DNA of 64,000 nt from positions 1-64,000 of the forward strand of contig NC_089466.1 in the NCBI RefSeq assembly GCF_029203305.1. The letters run 5' to 3'. A program made the position numbers and the translations under genes. This DNA comes from Yamadazyma tenuis (lineage: Eukaryota > Ascomycota > Pichiomycetes > Serinales > Debaryomycetaceae). Below, piece by piece: positions 20,072 through 29,951 of this stretch; position 1 is the stretch's first letter, and each line of letters starts with the position of its first letter. Under the pieces are notes generated by a model. It was not told the origin of the DNA. It made no database searches and saw nothing but the letters and a program-made list of their open reading frames with translations.

Positions 20072-20184
20072 GGTACCGTAGTTTCATTACTTGGTACTGT
20101 AATATACTTACTGGATACTGTAGTTTAGTTTCGTGGTACTATAGGTAAGTTAGTTGGTACTGTAGTTTAGTACTTGGTACCTAC
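20072..20184. promoter_or_regulatory. Six GGTACTGTA-like boxes spaced 20-22 bp apart
   Basis: Boxes begin at 20072, 20093, 20113, 20135, 20156 and 20176 (GGTACCGTA, GGTACTGTA, GGATACTGTA, GGTACTATA, GGTACTGTA, GGTACCTAC). The spacing of 21, 20, 22, 21 and 20 is two helical turns, so all boxes face one side of the DNA. They lie 128-240 bases upstream of the OYE-type gene and are likely binding sites for an unknown regulator. Confidence 0.5.
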
Positions 20185-20479
20185 CATCAGGTTAAATTTT
20201 GGCTGCACTAGACACTTTCCTGTATCAAATAAATGGCTATGACAAAAAGGCGGCCGAAAAAAGTCGGCGAGTACAAATCGGCTAGTAAATGCTACTGTGC
20301 GAACGGATGGGCTGATGAGGTGAGCGGACTGACATAACTAAGCAAGCAGCGTGTTCCGGAGACATTACGACAATTCCGGCTGATGACAAACCCAGTTTCT
20401 TGTATGTCTCTAGTCTAGCCCTTCCACATAACAGGGAGCGTGTTATATCTTGCTGAAAGGTACATTGATCTACACACTA

Positions 20480-22075
20480 CTAAAAGTAATTCCAAATAAG
20501 CTTCAGAATCTTCTGTTTTTTGGAAGGAACTTCTACCACCGTTTCTGTTGCGTCTTCATTCTTCTCTCCAACCTCTACTTCATGGTCAATTCTGTTGGTC
20601 TCAAAGTCCATATCTTCAGACCGTATCCACTTGGTTTTCTTCCAAAACTTGAATATCAAGTAAAAAATGGGAAATAATGGCAACATTATATATAAGTCCA
20701 CAAATTGGCCTGCTTGGAAAGGAACAAACACCGTCCATCCCTGAACCAAACATAAAAAGATTCCAACAAATATCCCCAAATAGTTCGAATATGGATAGAA
20801 AGGGGCCTTAAACGGTAAATCGGAGGCACTATTTCCTTGTTGGAGCCAGCCCTTTCTGAATTTGAAATGGGTGAAGATTATCCCTGTCCATACTATGAAG
20901 GCACTTACTCCAGACAACCCAACAATATAACCGTATGCAACTGAAGACGTACTGTCCATAGACAACAAGGAAATAAATCCAAAAAGATGGACAAGATTAC
21001 AAGCAACCCAGGGAACCCCATTCTTATTAACCTTGGCCAACACTTTAGGAGCATAACCCTCAACAGAAAGTCTCATTATACACCGAGCACAAAAGTAGAC
21101 TGCACTATTAATGGACGACACGCAAGTGACAAGGATGACGGTGGTAACATAATAACCGGCATTCTTCCAGCCAGCCTTCACAAGAGCAATAGTCATGACC
21201 GAATTGAGGATAGCACTTCCATCAGATAACGCAGGGTCGTTCCAAGGAACAGTGATCCCATAGGCGATTGAAAGACCAAAATAGATGTAAAAGATCCTAA
21301 AAATCGACTGCAGAACCGCTCTTTTCACGGCCTTTCTGACATTTCTCAGCTCGGTGAACGTCACCGAAAGACTCTCAACCCCCACGTAAAATTGGGCAGC
21401 ATAAACAAAAGACTTAGCAATTCCTTTGAAGCCATGAGCCAAAGGATAGTCACGAAATGGGTTTCCGGGACTATGACCTTTAATTCCACCAGCAGCAGAT
21501 ATTATGGCAAATAAGTAGAACCCAGATATGAAGACAATTTTCACAAGGGCTAAGATATATTCCACCTCACCAAAAACGTCGACTCCCAACATTTGGTATA
21601 GGGAAAAGCAGAACCACAAAATCAAGTAATACCCGTAAATTGGGACTTTTTCACTATAAAATTGAAGGGTTGAAGTCACTGCCACATACTCTGAAATGAG
21701 AGTACACACCCACAAAAATGCATAGTTCCAACCCAAAGCGGCACCAAAAGCGGGATCCACCCATCTTGCAGCATGGGAGTTGAAGTTGAAGTCAAACATG
21801 GAATTGAGTTCTCCAATAGAAAACATCATCACCACCACCAAGATCCCGACGATGGAAAACCCCACCAAAAGACCAACGGGTCCTCCATTATTTAATGCTC
21901 TCAGAAGACCTAAAAAAGCCCCAGGGCCAATTATTCCTGCCAATGCCATCATAGAAATATGGCGAGTTTTGAGGCCTCGTTTGACACCCGTCACCGGGTC
22001 AAACTTCTTCCTTCCCGACGTGACACTCGACAGAGACTCCAAGGATTTCAAGGATTCAGGTTTCTCGGTTGCCAT
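20480..22075 (-). CDS. Amino-acid permease (APC superfamily, yeast AAT family)
   Basis: A 531-residue plasma-membrane transporter with about 12 transmembrane segments. The family hallmark opens the membrane domain: LKTRHISMMALAGIIGPGAF, here with GPGAF where most relatives have GTGLF. Other family features include GWNYAFLWV, a conserved ALVKI segment and NSAVYFCARC. Cytosolic tails flank the core; the C-terminal tail is acidic and Lys-rich. It couples amino-acid (or related amine) uptake to protons. It resembles the Agp2 branch loosely, but substrate cannot be assigned from sequence. The ATG at 22075 directly gives the usual cytosolic N-terminus. It shares a 1.2-kb divergent upstream region with SUA7. 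Confidence 0.88.
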   Translation of the reverse strand: MATEKPESLKSLESLSSVTSGRKKFDPVTGVKRGLKTRHISMMALAGIIGPGAFLGLLRALNNGGPVGLLVGFSIVGILVVVMMFSIGELNSMFDFNFNSHAARWVDPAFGAALGWNYAFLWVCTLISEYVAVTSTLQFYSEKVPIYGYYLILWFCFSLYQMLGVDVFGEVEYILALVKIVFISGFYLFAIISAAGGIKGHSPGNPFRDYPLAHGFKGIAKSFVYAAQFYVGVESLSVTFTELRNVRKAVKRAVLQSIFRIFYIYFGLSIAYGITVPWNDPALSDGSAILNSVMTIALVKAGWKNAGYYVTTVILVTCVSSINSAVYFCARCIMRLSVEGYAPKVLAKVNKNGVPWVACNLVHLFGFISLLSMDSTSSVAYGYIVGLSGVSAFIVWTGIIFTHFKFRKGWLQQGNSASDLPFKAPFYPYSNYLGIFVGIFLCLVQGWTVFVPFQAGQFVDLYIMLPLFPIFYLIFKFWKKTKWIRSEDMDFETNRIDHEVEVGEKNEDATETVVEVPSKKQKILKLIWNYF

Positions 22076-23252
22076 TATGCAAGGAACTAGATGAACTCAA
22101 AATTGGGCATTGTTACCTATAAATACGGAAGATGGTAAAAGTTAAGCTTGCTCATGCAGGGCCGCGAAGCGGCTTTTACACAGTTTCCCACATCGGGAAA
22201 AAATTCGTCATAAGGTGTGAAGGGTTATAATTGATACAGAAGGGGAAATAACCATCATTAGCTTACCATTGATTTCCATGTTGATGAAGGTGAGGTCCTG
22301 ATACCCAGATTATGTGATATTTGGCGTTCAGTGAGATGGAGCATGAAGATGAAAGTCCTGGAAGAATGACCGCGACATTTTTGCGTTGGAAGAAGGTAAC
22401 GTCAATGGGTGGATTTTATAGGTGATATATACCTGAAAGGCCTACACTAATAGCACTCGCTAATATATTCACGTGGGAAAATGATCTACAGCTCGTAAAG
22501 TCTAACTCAATCTATGCGTCAAGTCTTTGAGAGGGGTTTCTGGTAGTTTTCTAACAGTTTTCTGACAGTGACCTCAACTCTTTCAGAGGCCTAATTTGTT
22601 TAATACAGTGGTAACCCTCATAGTTTTATCTCCCGTGCCCATTCTAGTTTTGAATATCGGGTTCAAGTCGTTAGTAGCTGCAAAATAATACTTCTTCTTT
22701 TGATAAGAATACGATTTTACCGTTCTGGAAGAACAACATTGCTGCCCATAATTGCACGAACATAACTCCCACAAAGTTGTTGCAGTGTAACACCGTTGTA
22801 CATACTACTCGCTCGAACCATATTTTGAAGTAGCCTATTCTTTCCTAAAACCCAGTAGAACATAATGTTTGCAATTTTGCAGTTCGCAGCAGACTGAAAG
22901 TCGTCAAAATAGTGCGACCTCTTCTTCCGAAGTTAACGCACAAACCATATAGTTCTTGGATCTTCTACCGTTTGACGTACTGGGTTGGCGCACTACTCAC
23001 CGCGACTTTTTATCTGGTCAGCGAACTTGAAAAAAACTTCTTTATCTTCTATATCAACAACTACCTACAGCTTAAGGTTATTTCCGATTCAACAGGTTGT
23101 ATCGGTATTTTGTGTGTGTAATTGTATTCAATAGCTACAGAGAAGTTTCTTTGGGTGTTTGTTCCTTTCAACATTTTAACCAGTGAGTTACTGCTGAGAA
23201 TCCACTTAATAAGCGACTATCCCTGTTTTTACAATTGTACTCCACCTTCAAT
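22076..23252. other. Divergent upstream region of the permease and SUA7
   Basis: 1.18 kb without a gene. It has a short perfect hairpin GCCGC-GAA-GCGGC (22161-22173) followed by TTTT, and one GATAAG at about 22701. I see no other signal. Most of the length probably serves the regulated permease. Confidence 0.5.
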
Positions 23253-24287
23253 ATGAGTGTTAAAACTGCAACAGCTGTTGATGAACCTTTCACTGGACCA
23301 AACTTGAACATCACTCTTGTTTGTCCAGACTGTAAGATATACCCTCCTGATCTTATTGAAAGATTTAGTGAGGGGGATATCGTGTGTGGTAGTTGTGGGC
23401 TCGTCTTAAGTGACAGAGTTGTTGATACAAGATCTGAGTGGAGAACTTTTAGCAACGACGATCAAAATGGTGATGATCCCAGCCGTGTGGGTGATGCTGG
23501 GAACCCACTTTTGGATCATGAAAACTTATCCACGATGATATCGCATTCCCCTGACAGTTTAAGGATTGGTCGGGAATTGAGTAGAGCCCAGTCAAAGTCT
23601 TTGGTGGATAAAAAAGATAACGCTTTGGCTGCAGCCTTTGCGAAGATATCTCAGATGTGTGATGGTTATCAGTTGCCTAAGATTGTTCAAGATGCCGCAA
23701 AAGAGGTTTATAAATTGGTGTATGAAGAGCGGCCATTGAGAGGGAAATCACAAGAGTCCATCATGGCCGCTTCCATATTCATTGGATGTCGGAAAGCCAA
23801 AGTCCCTCGTACGTTCAAAGAAATATGGGCTTTGACTAATGTGCCTCGTACAGAAATCGGTAAGGTATTCAAAATCATGGATAGAATCATCCGGGAGAAG
23901 AATGCTATAAACCCAGCTGCATTCTCTTTGGTCGAAGATAACATTCAGACCACCCAAACCTCGGCTGAAGATTTAATAAGAAGATACTGTTCTCATTTGG
24001 GGTTGGGAACTCAAATCACAAACGCAGCCGAGTATATTGCTAGGAGATGTAAAGAATTGGGTGTTTTGGCAGGAAGATCGCCAACCACGATTGCGGCCAC
24101 CGTGATTTATATGGCCAATGTGATATTTGGGGCCGACTTACAACCTTCCAAGATTGCTGATAAAACAGGGGTTAGTGAAGGAACGATAAAAACGTCGTAT
24201 CGGGTCATAACAGAACAAAAAGACGAGTTAACAAATCCTGCTTGGACTTTACCTTCTAGTGATGTTCAAGGAAATACAGGAAGGTAA
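23253..24287 (+). CDS. SUA7: Transcription initiation factor TFIIB
   Basis: TFIIB bridges TBP on the promoter and RNA polymerase II and helps choose the start site. The N-terminal zinc ribbon is seen as CPDC, then 17 residues, then CGSC (residues about 24-46), followed by the B-reader region with [16 protein letters not shown]. Two cyclin-like repeats follow: [20 protein letters not shown] in the first and [16 protein letters not shown] in the second. At 344 residues it has the family length. The ATG at 23253 was chosen; a TTG 18 bases upstream also opens the frame. Single-copy essential gene. Confidence 0.96.
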   Translation: MSVKTATAVDEPFTGPNLNITLVCPDCKIYPPDLIERFSEGDIVCGSCGLVLSDRVVDTRSEWRTFSNDDQNGDDPSRVGDAGNPLLDHENLSTMISHSPDSLRIGRELSRAQSKSLVDKKDNALAAAFAKISQMCDGYQLPKIVQDAAKEVYKLVYEERPLRGKSQESIMAASIFIGCRKAKVPRTFKEIWALTNVPRTEIGKVFKIMDRIIREKNAINPAAFSLVEDNIQTTQTSAEDLIRRYCSHLGLGTQITNAAEYIARRCKELGVLAGRSPTTIAATVIYMANVIFGADLQPSKIADKTGVSEGTIKTSYRVITEQKDELTNPAWTLPSSDVQGNTGR

Positions 24288-24610
24288 ACGTATTGTGGTT
24301 TTAAAATTGTAATTGCTTTTCATCAATATGGATATGGCTTTAGCTTATTGCCAAGAACATTGTTAAAATTGGAGGGTTTGAATATACCTTTTATGTATCT
24401 TAATCGACACATTGTATTATAAACCACATTGTAGATAATATGCTTGTGAGGCAAAAGTACAGAAGATTCGATATCGCTTCTCTAACCATTCCAGGACTTC
24501 CTGCAAAATTTCCCCAGTTCTCCAATTAGATTTGGAGTAGTCGTGGCGCACCCCAAGATAATACGCTATCCTCAAACGGCTCCAAAATCTTTCTATCTAA
24601 ATCTTCTTAA

Positions 24611-25822
24611 ATGGGGTTATTTTCAAATAAAAATCCAGAGCCAAAGGAATTGGATCTTGACACACTCTGCAAATCTCACCCTATTGTTGACACACATAAC
24701 GACTTCCCATACCTTTTGCGAAGCCAGCTTCACAATGAGATATCAAATAATCCTACATTTGACTTCAATCACACAACCGCTCATACCGACCTCACAAGGT
24801 TGAAAAAAGGTAAGGTGGGTGTTCAGTTCTTCAGCTGTTACATTGAGTGCAAGAATCCGGACAAGTTTTACCAGGATTTCAATATTCCCAATAGTGCGGT
24901 GAGGGACACCATGGAGCAAATAGATGTGACAGAAAGACTCTGCAAACAGTACAATTTGGCGATGGTGCACAGTTCGGAAGATGCTTGGAAACGGTTCAAA
25001 GAAGGAAAATTTGTTGTCACCATGGGGGTTGAAGGTCTTCATCAGATTGATATGTCATTGGGTGTGTTGAGACTATACTTCCAATTAGGAGTCAGGTACA
25101 TCACTTTAACTCATAATTGTGATAACCCGTTTGCAACAGCCGCTTCTTCTGTGGCAGGTGGCTTAGAGGACAAAGGCTTGACAAGTTTCGGGGCTGAGTG
25201 TGTTAAAGAAATGAATAGATTAGGAATGATGGTGGACTTGGCCCATGTGAGCTTGAAGACCATGCATGATGCGTTGGATATATCTCGATCACCAGTAATG
25301 TTCTCCCACTCATCAGCCTACGCCTTGTGTGAACACGGTAGAAATGTTCCGGATGACGTGTTGTTGAAGTTGAAAAAGAATAATGGAGTTATTTGTATCA
25401 ACTTTTTCCCTATTTTCTTAAAGAAAGAAGGAGAAGTGACTATTGACGATGCAGTCGACCATATGGTGTATGTAATCAACCTTATTGGCTGGGACCATGT
25501 AGGCTTTGGTAGTGATTTTGACGGGATTCCCAGTGGTCCTAAAGGGCTTGAAGATGTTTCCAAGTATCCTGATTTTATTAAGAAAGTGGCTGCAAAAACC
25601 AATGGTAGTAATGCAGATCTTGCTAAGATGATGGGGGGAAATGTCATGAGAGTCTGGAGAGATAACGAGCTCATGGCGGCTAAGTTGAAGCATGAGCCTG
25701 CTTGTGATGAAAACTGGGACAAGCGAGAATGGGCTTTTCACAAGTTTGTCAAGATGTTCCCAGAGATATTCGCTGGTTCGATGGATGCTAAGCAGAATAC
25801 TTATCTGGAATATTCAGTATGA
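24611..25822 (+). CDS. Membrane-dipeptidase-type metallopeptidase (family M19)
   Basis: A 403-residue zinc dipeptidase of the renal dipeptidase family, which hydrolyses dipeptides, some with a D-residue at the C-terminal side. Metal and active-site motifs are in order: HPIVDTHNDFPYLLR (H and D ligands), TMGVEGLHQ (bridging E), LTHNCDNPFA, MMVDLAHVS, SHSSAYALCEHGRN and GFGSDFDGI. No signal peptide or GPI tail is present, so the yeast protein is probably cytosolic. The start at 24611 places the first metal motif at residue 24. It lies between SUA7 and a convergent Zn2Cys6 regulator, 60 bases from the latter's stop. Confidence 0.92.
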   Translation: MGLFSNKNPEPKELDLDTLCKSHPIVDTHNDFPYLLRSQLHNEISNNPTFDFNHTTAHTDLTRLKKGKVGVQFFSCYIECKNPDKFYQDFNIPNSAVRDTMEQIDVTERLCKQYNLAMVHSSEDAWKRFKEGKFVVTMGVEGLHQIDMSLGVLRLYFQLGVRYITLTHNCDNPFATAASSVAGGLEDKGLTSFGAECVKEMNRLGMMVDLAHVSLKTMHDALDISRSPVMFSHSSAYALCEHGRNVPDDVLLKLKKNNGVICINFFPIFLKKEGEVTIDDAVDHMVYVINLIGWDHVGFGSDFDGIPSGPKGLEDVSKYPDFIKKVAAKTNGSNADLAKMMGGNVMRVWRDNELMAAKLKHEPACDENWDKREWAFHKFVKMFPEIFAGSMDAKQNTYLEYSV

Positions 25823-25882
25823 TAGATTCTGTGTAAGAAATATGTATAATTAAGATATGTTGTATTAAAACTAAAGGTTATT

Positions 25883-27871
25883 CTACTCCCCATTCTGGTA
25901 TGTGAAGATGAAATTGTCCATACTATCGATATTGAAGTACTCGGGCAGTAAGTAGCTCTCGTTACCTATGGTTTGAGCTCTGTCCATGGGATTGGTTAGG
26001 CTGTTACCAATGTTAGGATCTTCATAAATCAATTCATCTTTGATTTTCCCATTTTCGATCCGGTTCTCTCCAATATTCCCTTCATTGTAGAATACAAAAT
26101 TTTCAAGCTTGAACGTCAAGTGCTTCTTTAATATGTTCCACCAAGAAATGGCATGCAGAAAGAACTCGGCATTCTTATTATTAAGCTTAAGTTTCCAAAC
26201 AGATTCCTCAATCTTGTCCAAACAGTTATCTAGTTCTGCCTTGTTCTTAGATACAAGGGCCAACAAAAACTCAAATACAACAATGTTACTTAGCCCATTT
26301 CTAGCACTCGTATACCAGAAGGTCTGAAGATGCTCTGCCCTTAATTCACTCAAGAACTTGATGAATTTTTCGAGAATCGTCATACACTTATTGTACACAA
26401 TGTCTCTGATCCCAATGAATTCCTTGTCAACCAAAAGTTTACTTTCTCTAATACTGCTGAGAATTCTTAACACCGGCCTTAAAACCGACACCTGGGCCAG
26501 GAAATTGGAAATGTATATGTTGGGAGCTCCAGAGATGAAGCCTCTCAGCACATTAGTCTCAATCACCAAGTTAGTTGGCAAACGCGATTCCCAGGCCGTA
26601 AGCCGTATTTGCAACGGCTTGATGTACTCTAGGGTCTTTTTCAAGCTCAACAACGGATCTTGTACCGGTAAACAGTTTAATACGCTCTTTGCCTCCTCAG
26701 AATGAAGCCGTAATAGAATCTCGTTCACTATTTTCGTAAGCTCCACCTTTTGCAAAAACAACGTCTTACCAATTTCCAAGTCGATTTTACCATCTATTAT
26801 ATTCTCTGATTCCATTTCCGTCTCCTTGAAGTCTTCAAAGTCCTTTATGGGGTCAAGGTCACCTACAGTCCAGTCCTTGGAGTCGATATGAGAACGCTTA
26901 TCGGAAGTGAAACTGAGCCATTTCTCTTGCACATAAAGCCCCCACGAGAGTCTTCGTCTCAAAGACTTCTCCCAAACCGGAATATTCCATGACGAACAGT
27001 CCTTGTTCAATCCCAAACTCTGCGCACACGCATACACGGCTGACTGGTGGGGCCAGCAGTCGCAAGGGTTATCATACCTATCCCTAAAACTCTGGTGCTG
27101 GATGAGCAAAAGACCTGCTTGCACAGTCGATATCATGGGCTTCTTGATTTCCCTGTAGAAATTAGCTTCCGCAAGCACCTCGATTTCCTTTTGAGAGGGT
27201 TTAGTCTCAATCGAGAGATCCGAGTCAAAAGACCACCAATTTAACGCAAACAAGTATAGACACGATAAGAGACATGGACTAATATGACCCTGGTCCTCCG
27301 TATACTCCTCGAGGAATTTGTTTTTCGAAAGAATTGGAAACGATGTATGGACGATTCTGAAGTAGAGAGCAACTAGCTTGGGGCCCACATTACCTATTAT
27401 CTGGTTAATCTTTTCGATTTCGACTTTTCTTTCCTCTACATCCTCCATGTTGCCTTCGGCCTGAAGGAAGATGGTGCCGTTCAGGGTGAGAATGGTTCTT
27501 TTGATTGATTCAACCGGATAGAGTTCAATACTGTTGCTGTCTAAAAGGGACCCAAATATGTATTGATCAAACTCGTTGTTCCCTTCAAGCCGGAAGAAGT
27601 ATTTGGGAAGCTCGACATGTTTGGGATCGTCTGGGATTGGCAGACCCGGCGAGTCTTTTTTTATGGACATGCCATTGGCACTAATATCGGTTGCCAGTGG
27701 AGACTTTGCTTTCCGCTTCTTTTTCAATGGTGGAAGATTAAACTCACAAATCTGATGGCTCATCTTGCATAGATAGCATTTTTCCTGTCCACTCTCAAAG
27801 ACACATTTGGTCTTCCTCTTTCTGCACCGGTCACAAGGACGAGTGGGCCTTTCGAGTTGAACTTCAGACAT
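25883..27871 (-). CDS. Zn2Cys6 fungal transcription factor
   Basis: A 662-residue zinc-cluster regulator. Six cysteines of the binuclear cluster are at the N-terminus (residues about 13-43): CDRCRKRKTKC, then CYLC and a final C before EF, followed by a basic stretch PLKKKRKAK that can act as nuclear localisation signal. The central part fits the fungal-specific transcription factor domain, with ALYFRIVHTSFPIL and a later LSWGLYVQEKW-type segment. A tail of acidic and Asn-rich sequence could activate transcription. Target genes are unknown. Neighbours (a dipeptidase and a 2-oxoglutarate oxygenase) are candidates because such regulators often lie beside their targets, but nothing in the sequence proves this. 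Confidence 0.9.
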   Translation of the reverse strand: MSEVQLERPTRPCDRCRKRKTKCVFESGQEKCYLCKMSHQICEFNLPPLKKKRKAKSPLATDISANGMSIKKDSPGLPIPDDPKHVELPKYFFRLEGNNEFDQYIFGSLLDSNSIELYPVESIKRTILTLNGTIFLQAEGNMEDVEERKVEIEKINQIIGNVGPKLVALYFRIVHTSFPILSKNKFLEEYTEDQGHISPCLLSCLYLFALNWWSFDSDLSIETKPSQKEIEVLAEANFYREIKKPMISTVQAGLLLIQHQSFRDRYDNPCDCWPHQSAVYACAQSLGLNKDCSSWNIPVWEKSLRRRLSWGLYVQEKWLSFTSDKRSHIDSKDWTVGDLDPIKDFEDFKETEMESENIIDGKIDLEIGKTLFLQKVELTKIVNEILLRLHSEEAKSVLNCLPVQDPLLSLKKTLEYIKPLQIRLTAWESRLPTNLVIETNVLRGFISGAPNIYISNFLAQVSVLRPVLRILSSIRESKLLVDKEFIGIRDIVYNKCMTILEKFIKFLSELRAEHLQTFWYTSARNGLSNIVVFEFLLALVSKNKAELDNCLDKIEESVWKLKLNNKNAEFFLHAISWWNILKKHLTFKLENFVFYNEGNIGENRIENGKIKDELIYEDPNIGNSLTNPMDRAQTIGNESYLLPEYFNIDSMDNFIFTYQNGE

Positions 27872-28207
27872 GGGTATGGATGTGTATTGATTATGCGGTT
27901 TTAGTTTATCGCGATAGAAATAGCCTGCAGGTCTGAGAAATAGGAGGGAGTGTTGAAGAATACAGACTTCAAAAATAAGGGTGGGAAATAGAGAGCAGGG
28001 TACTTACGGTGGACGGAGTAGCAATTGATGTGATAAGAGGGTGATGATGAGTTTTTGTTCAGGATTTTCGGGGGATCTCTGGGGGGAATTGTACCTAATA
28101 GAAAATTTTGGTAGGAGCCAACTTACTACCAGAACTTTCTGGAGCCAAAACATTGGCATTACTAGCGTGTGACAAACAGATTCTGTAGTATGTGTGTTCT
28201 CGACCAG

Positions 28208-28308
28208 TTGTATGGGTGTGTGGAGCAGGTATTTGTGGGTGTAAGGGTCAAATCTCTATGGGTGTATGGGTCAGAACTTCGGGGTATGGGTCAAGGGTCA
28301 GGAACTTT
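28208..28308 (+). repeat. Interstitial telomere-like tract
   Basis: About four degenerate units. Bases 28259-28282 match the terminal repeat's G-strand exactly over 24 bases; after one mismatch the next ten bases match the shortened 20-bp unit found at 337-356. Flanking segments repeat GTATGGGTGTG, GGGTGTAAGGGTCA and GTATGGGTCAAGGGTCA. The G-rich strand is on +, opposite to the terminal array. It could also work as a cluster of Rap1 sites. Confidence 0.8.
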
Positions 28309-28601
28309 CACGATTGGTTCATTTATACGTCACACTGGCTGCAAATACCAATCCCAAAACAGGCACAACCCTGTCATATCAGAGCTGTACATGATAACAA
28401 CTGAGCCTGGTCAGATCTACACGATAACGCATATATGCGAAAAAGATGATGAAAAGGGACATTTCACCCAAACAGTCAAAAGGAAGCTTGCATCCACCGG
28501 CAATGCCCATGGACACCTCATCACGGGCCGTGGGCACCTAGTCACATGAGCCTGCAGCAGGATCGTGCAATATCTCAAAAAAAACCATCAATGAATGGAG
28601 G

Positions 28602-28624
28602 AGCCCGAGTGTAGCGCTCGGGCT
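28602..28624. other. 8-bp GC-rich hairpin
   Basis: AGCCCGAG (28602-28609) pairs with CTCGGGCT (28617-28624) around a 7-base loop. It lies about 110 bases upstream of the 2OG-oxygenase ATG. Function unknown; possibly chance. Confidence 0.5.
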
Positions 28625-28734
28625 GCGGATCATGCCCTTTGCAAGCTGCATCTAAGAAACCTTTATCTCAGTACCTCCACTATATAGATATGTTCTAAGC
28701 AGTTCTCTGGCAACTAAAAGCGTCAAGAATCGGC

Positions 28735-29811
28735 ATGGAAACAGAAGAAACAGCCCAGACCACCGAGTTTGTTTCTTTCAGCGGAAATGTACGCAGCGTT
28801 ATCAACGATAGCGTTAGAAAGTCAGACGTTTCGGATATACCTATCATTTCACTAAGTCAGCCCCGACATCAGGTCGTACAGCAGATCCGTGATGCATGCA
28901 CACGAATAGGATTTTTCTATATTACCGACCACGAAGTTCCTCAACAGTATATTGATAAGTTGTTATCAGCAGCAGAGAAGTTCTTTCACGCTCCCGGACA
29001 TGTTCGAGAGGAAATACATTTTTCCAAGTCCAAACACTTTCGGGGCTACGAAAGATGTGGTGATAACAATACTGAAACCGGCAAGAACCCTGATTTGAAT
29101 GAACAGTTTAGTTGGGGCTATGATGCTACTTTAGACCCCATTAAACCCTCAATAGGATTCGACAATAATTCAAAACAGGATAAGAATATCATGATTGGTG
29201 ATAACGTGTGGCCCACACAGGTTCCGGAGTTGAAGCCGGCTGTGAAGGACTACTATGGAAGTGTGTTGATGTTGGCTAGAAAGCTTATAAAGCTTTTCGC
29301 TTTGGCTTTAAGCTTGCCAGAAACCTATTTTGACCCCATGTTCATGAGTCCCGGCGCTATGGGGAGAATCTTACATTATTTCCCACAGAACCCAGCTGTT
29401 GAAGACACATTAGGCCTTGGAGCTCATACAGACATCGAGTGTTTCACTATTTTATACCAGGGAAATGTTCCTGCTTTACAGGTGTTGAACAGTTCCGGAG
29501 AATGGATAGAGGCTACTCCTGTGGAAAATACCTTTGTCATCAATATCGGGGATATGTTGGCCCGGTGGTCTAATGATGTGTTTATCTCTACCGTGCATCG
29601 CGTTCTTAACGTCACAGGAAAAGAACGATACTCGATTCCAGTGTTCGTGGGAACTGAGTATTCCACGATCATCGAACCTTTAGCTACATGTGTTGGTCCA
29701 GAAGGTCCAAAGTACAAGCCAATCAAGGCTGGGGATTATGTGTATAAAAGACTTGCATTTAGCAGGTTGGGACGAGAAGAGTACGAACAAAAGATCAAAG
29801 AGCTTGGGTAA
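28735..29811 (+). CDS. 2-oxoglutarate/Fe(II) oxygenase, isopenicillin-N-synthase-like
   Basis: A 358-residue non-haem iron oxygenase. The N-terminal DIOX_N part begins with IPIISLSQP and includes RIGFFYITDHEVP. The catalytic double-stranded beta-helix has the H-x-D pair in GAHTDIECFTILYQ, the distal His in STVHRVLN and the Arg that binds 2-oxoglutarate in RYSIPVF. Such yeast proteins are cytosolic, and their substrates are largely unknown. The ATG at 28735 is preceded by a TATATAG box about 50 bases upstream. The M28 aminopeptidase follows in the same direction after 140 bases. Confidence 0.9.
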   Translation: METEETAQTTEFVSFSGNVRSVINDSVRKSDVSDIPIISLSQPRHQVVQQIRDACTRIGFFYITDHEVPQQYIDKLLSAAEKFFHAPGHVREEIHFSKSKHFRGYERCGDNNTETGKNPDLNEQFSWGYDATLDPIKPSIGFDNNSKQDKNIMIGDNVWPTQVPELKPAVKDYYGSVLMLARKLIKLFALALSLPETYFDPMFMSPGAMGRILHYFPQNPAVEDTLGLGAHTDIECFTILYQGNVPALQVLNSSGEWIEATPVENTFVINIGDMLARWSNDVFISTVHRVLNVTGKERYSIPVFVGTEYSTIIEPLATCVGPEGPKYKPIKAGDYVYKRLAFSRLGREEYEQKIKELG

Positions 29812-29951
29812 ATGTCCACCGAGCTTAGAGCTCTAGTATGTAAATATACAATTGGTTCCTTGAACTTTGGTGTAACAAACGTATACTTGTGCTCCTGCTG
29901 CTTGCTATTTGAACATCGGAGCTGGCTGGAGCCGTACTACAATGACTGCGA

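Larger units (their letters stand above)
27872..28734. other. Divergent upstream region of the Zn2Cys6 gene and the 2OG oxygenase
   Basis: Contains the interstitial telomere-like tract (28208-28308), a GTCACATG box (28541-28548, matching the Cbf1 consensus RTCACRTG), the hairpin at 28602-28624 and a TATATAG near 28681. A 126-codon open frame at 28169-28549 starts only at a GTG and is not coding in my view. Confidence 0.55.

Noticed and set aside
22161..22180. GCCGC-GAA-GCGGC hairpin followed by TTTT as a terminator
   Set aside because: A five-base stem is expected by chance and yeast does not use intrinsic terminators for polymerase II genes.
28169..28549. 126-codon open frame over the interstitial telomere-like tract
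   Set aside because: It starts only at GTG and its Gly/Val-rich middle is the translated telomere-like repeat.
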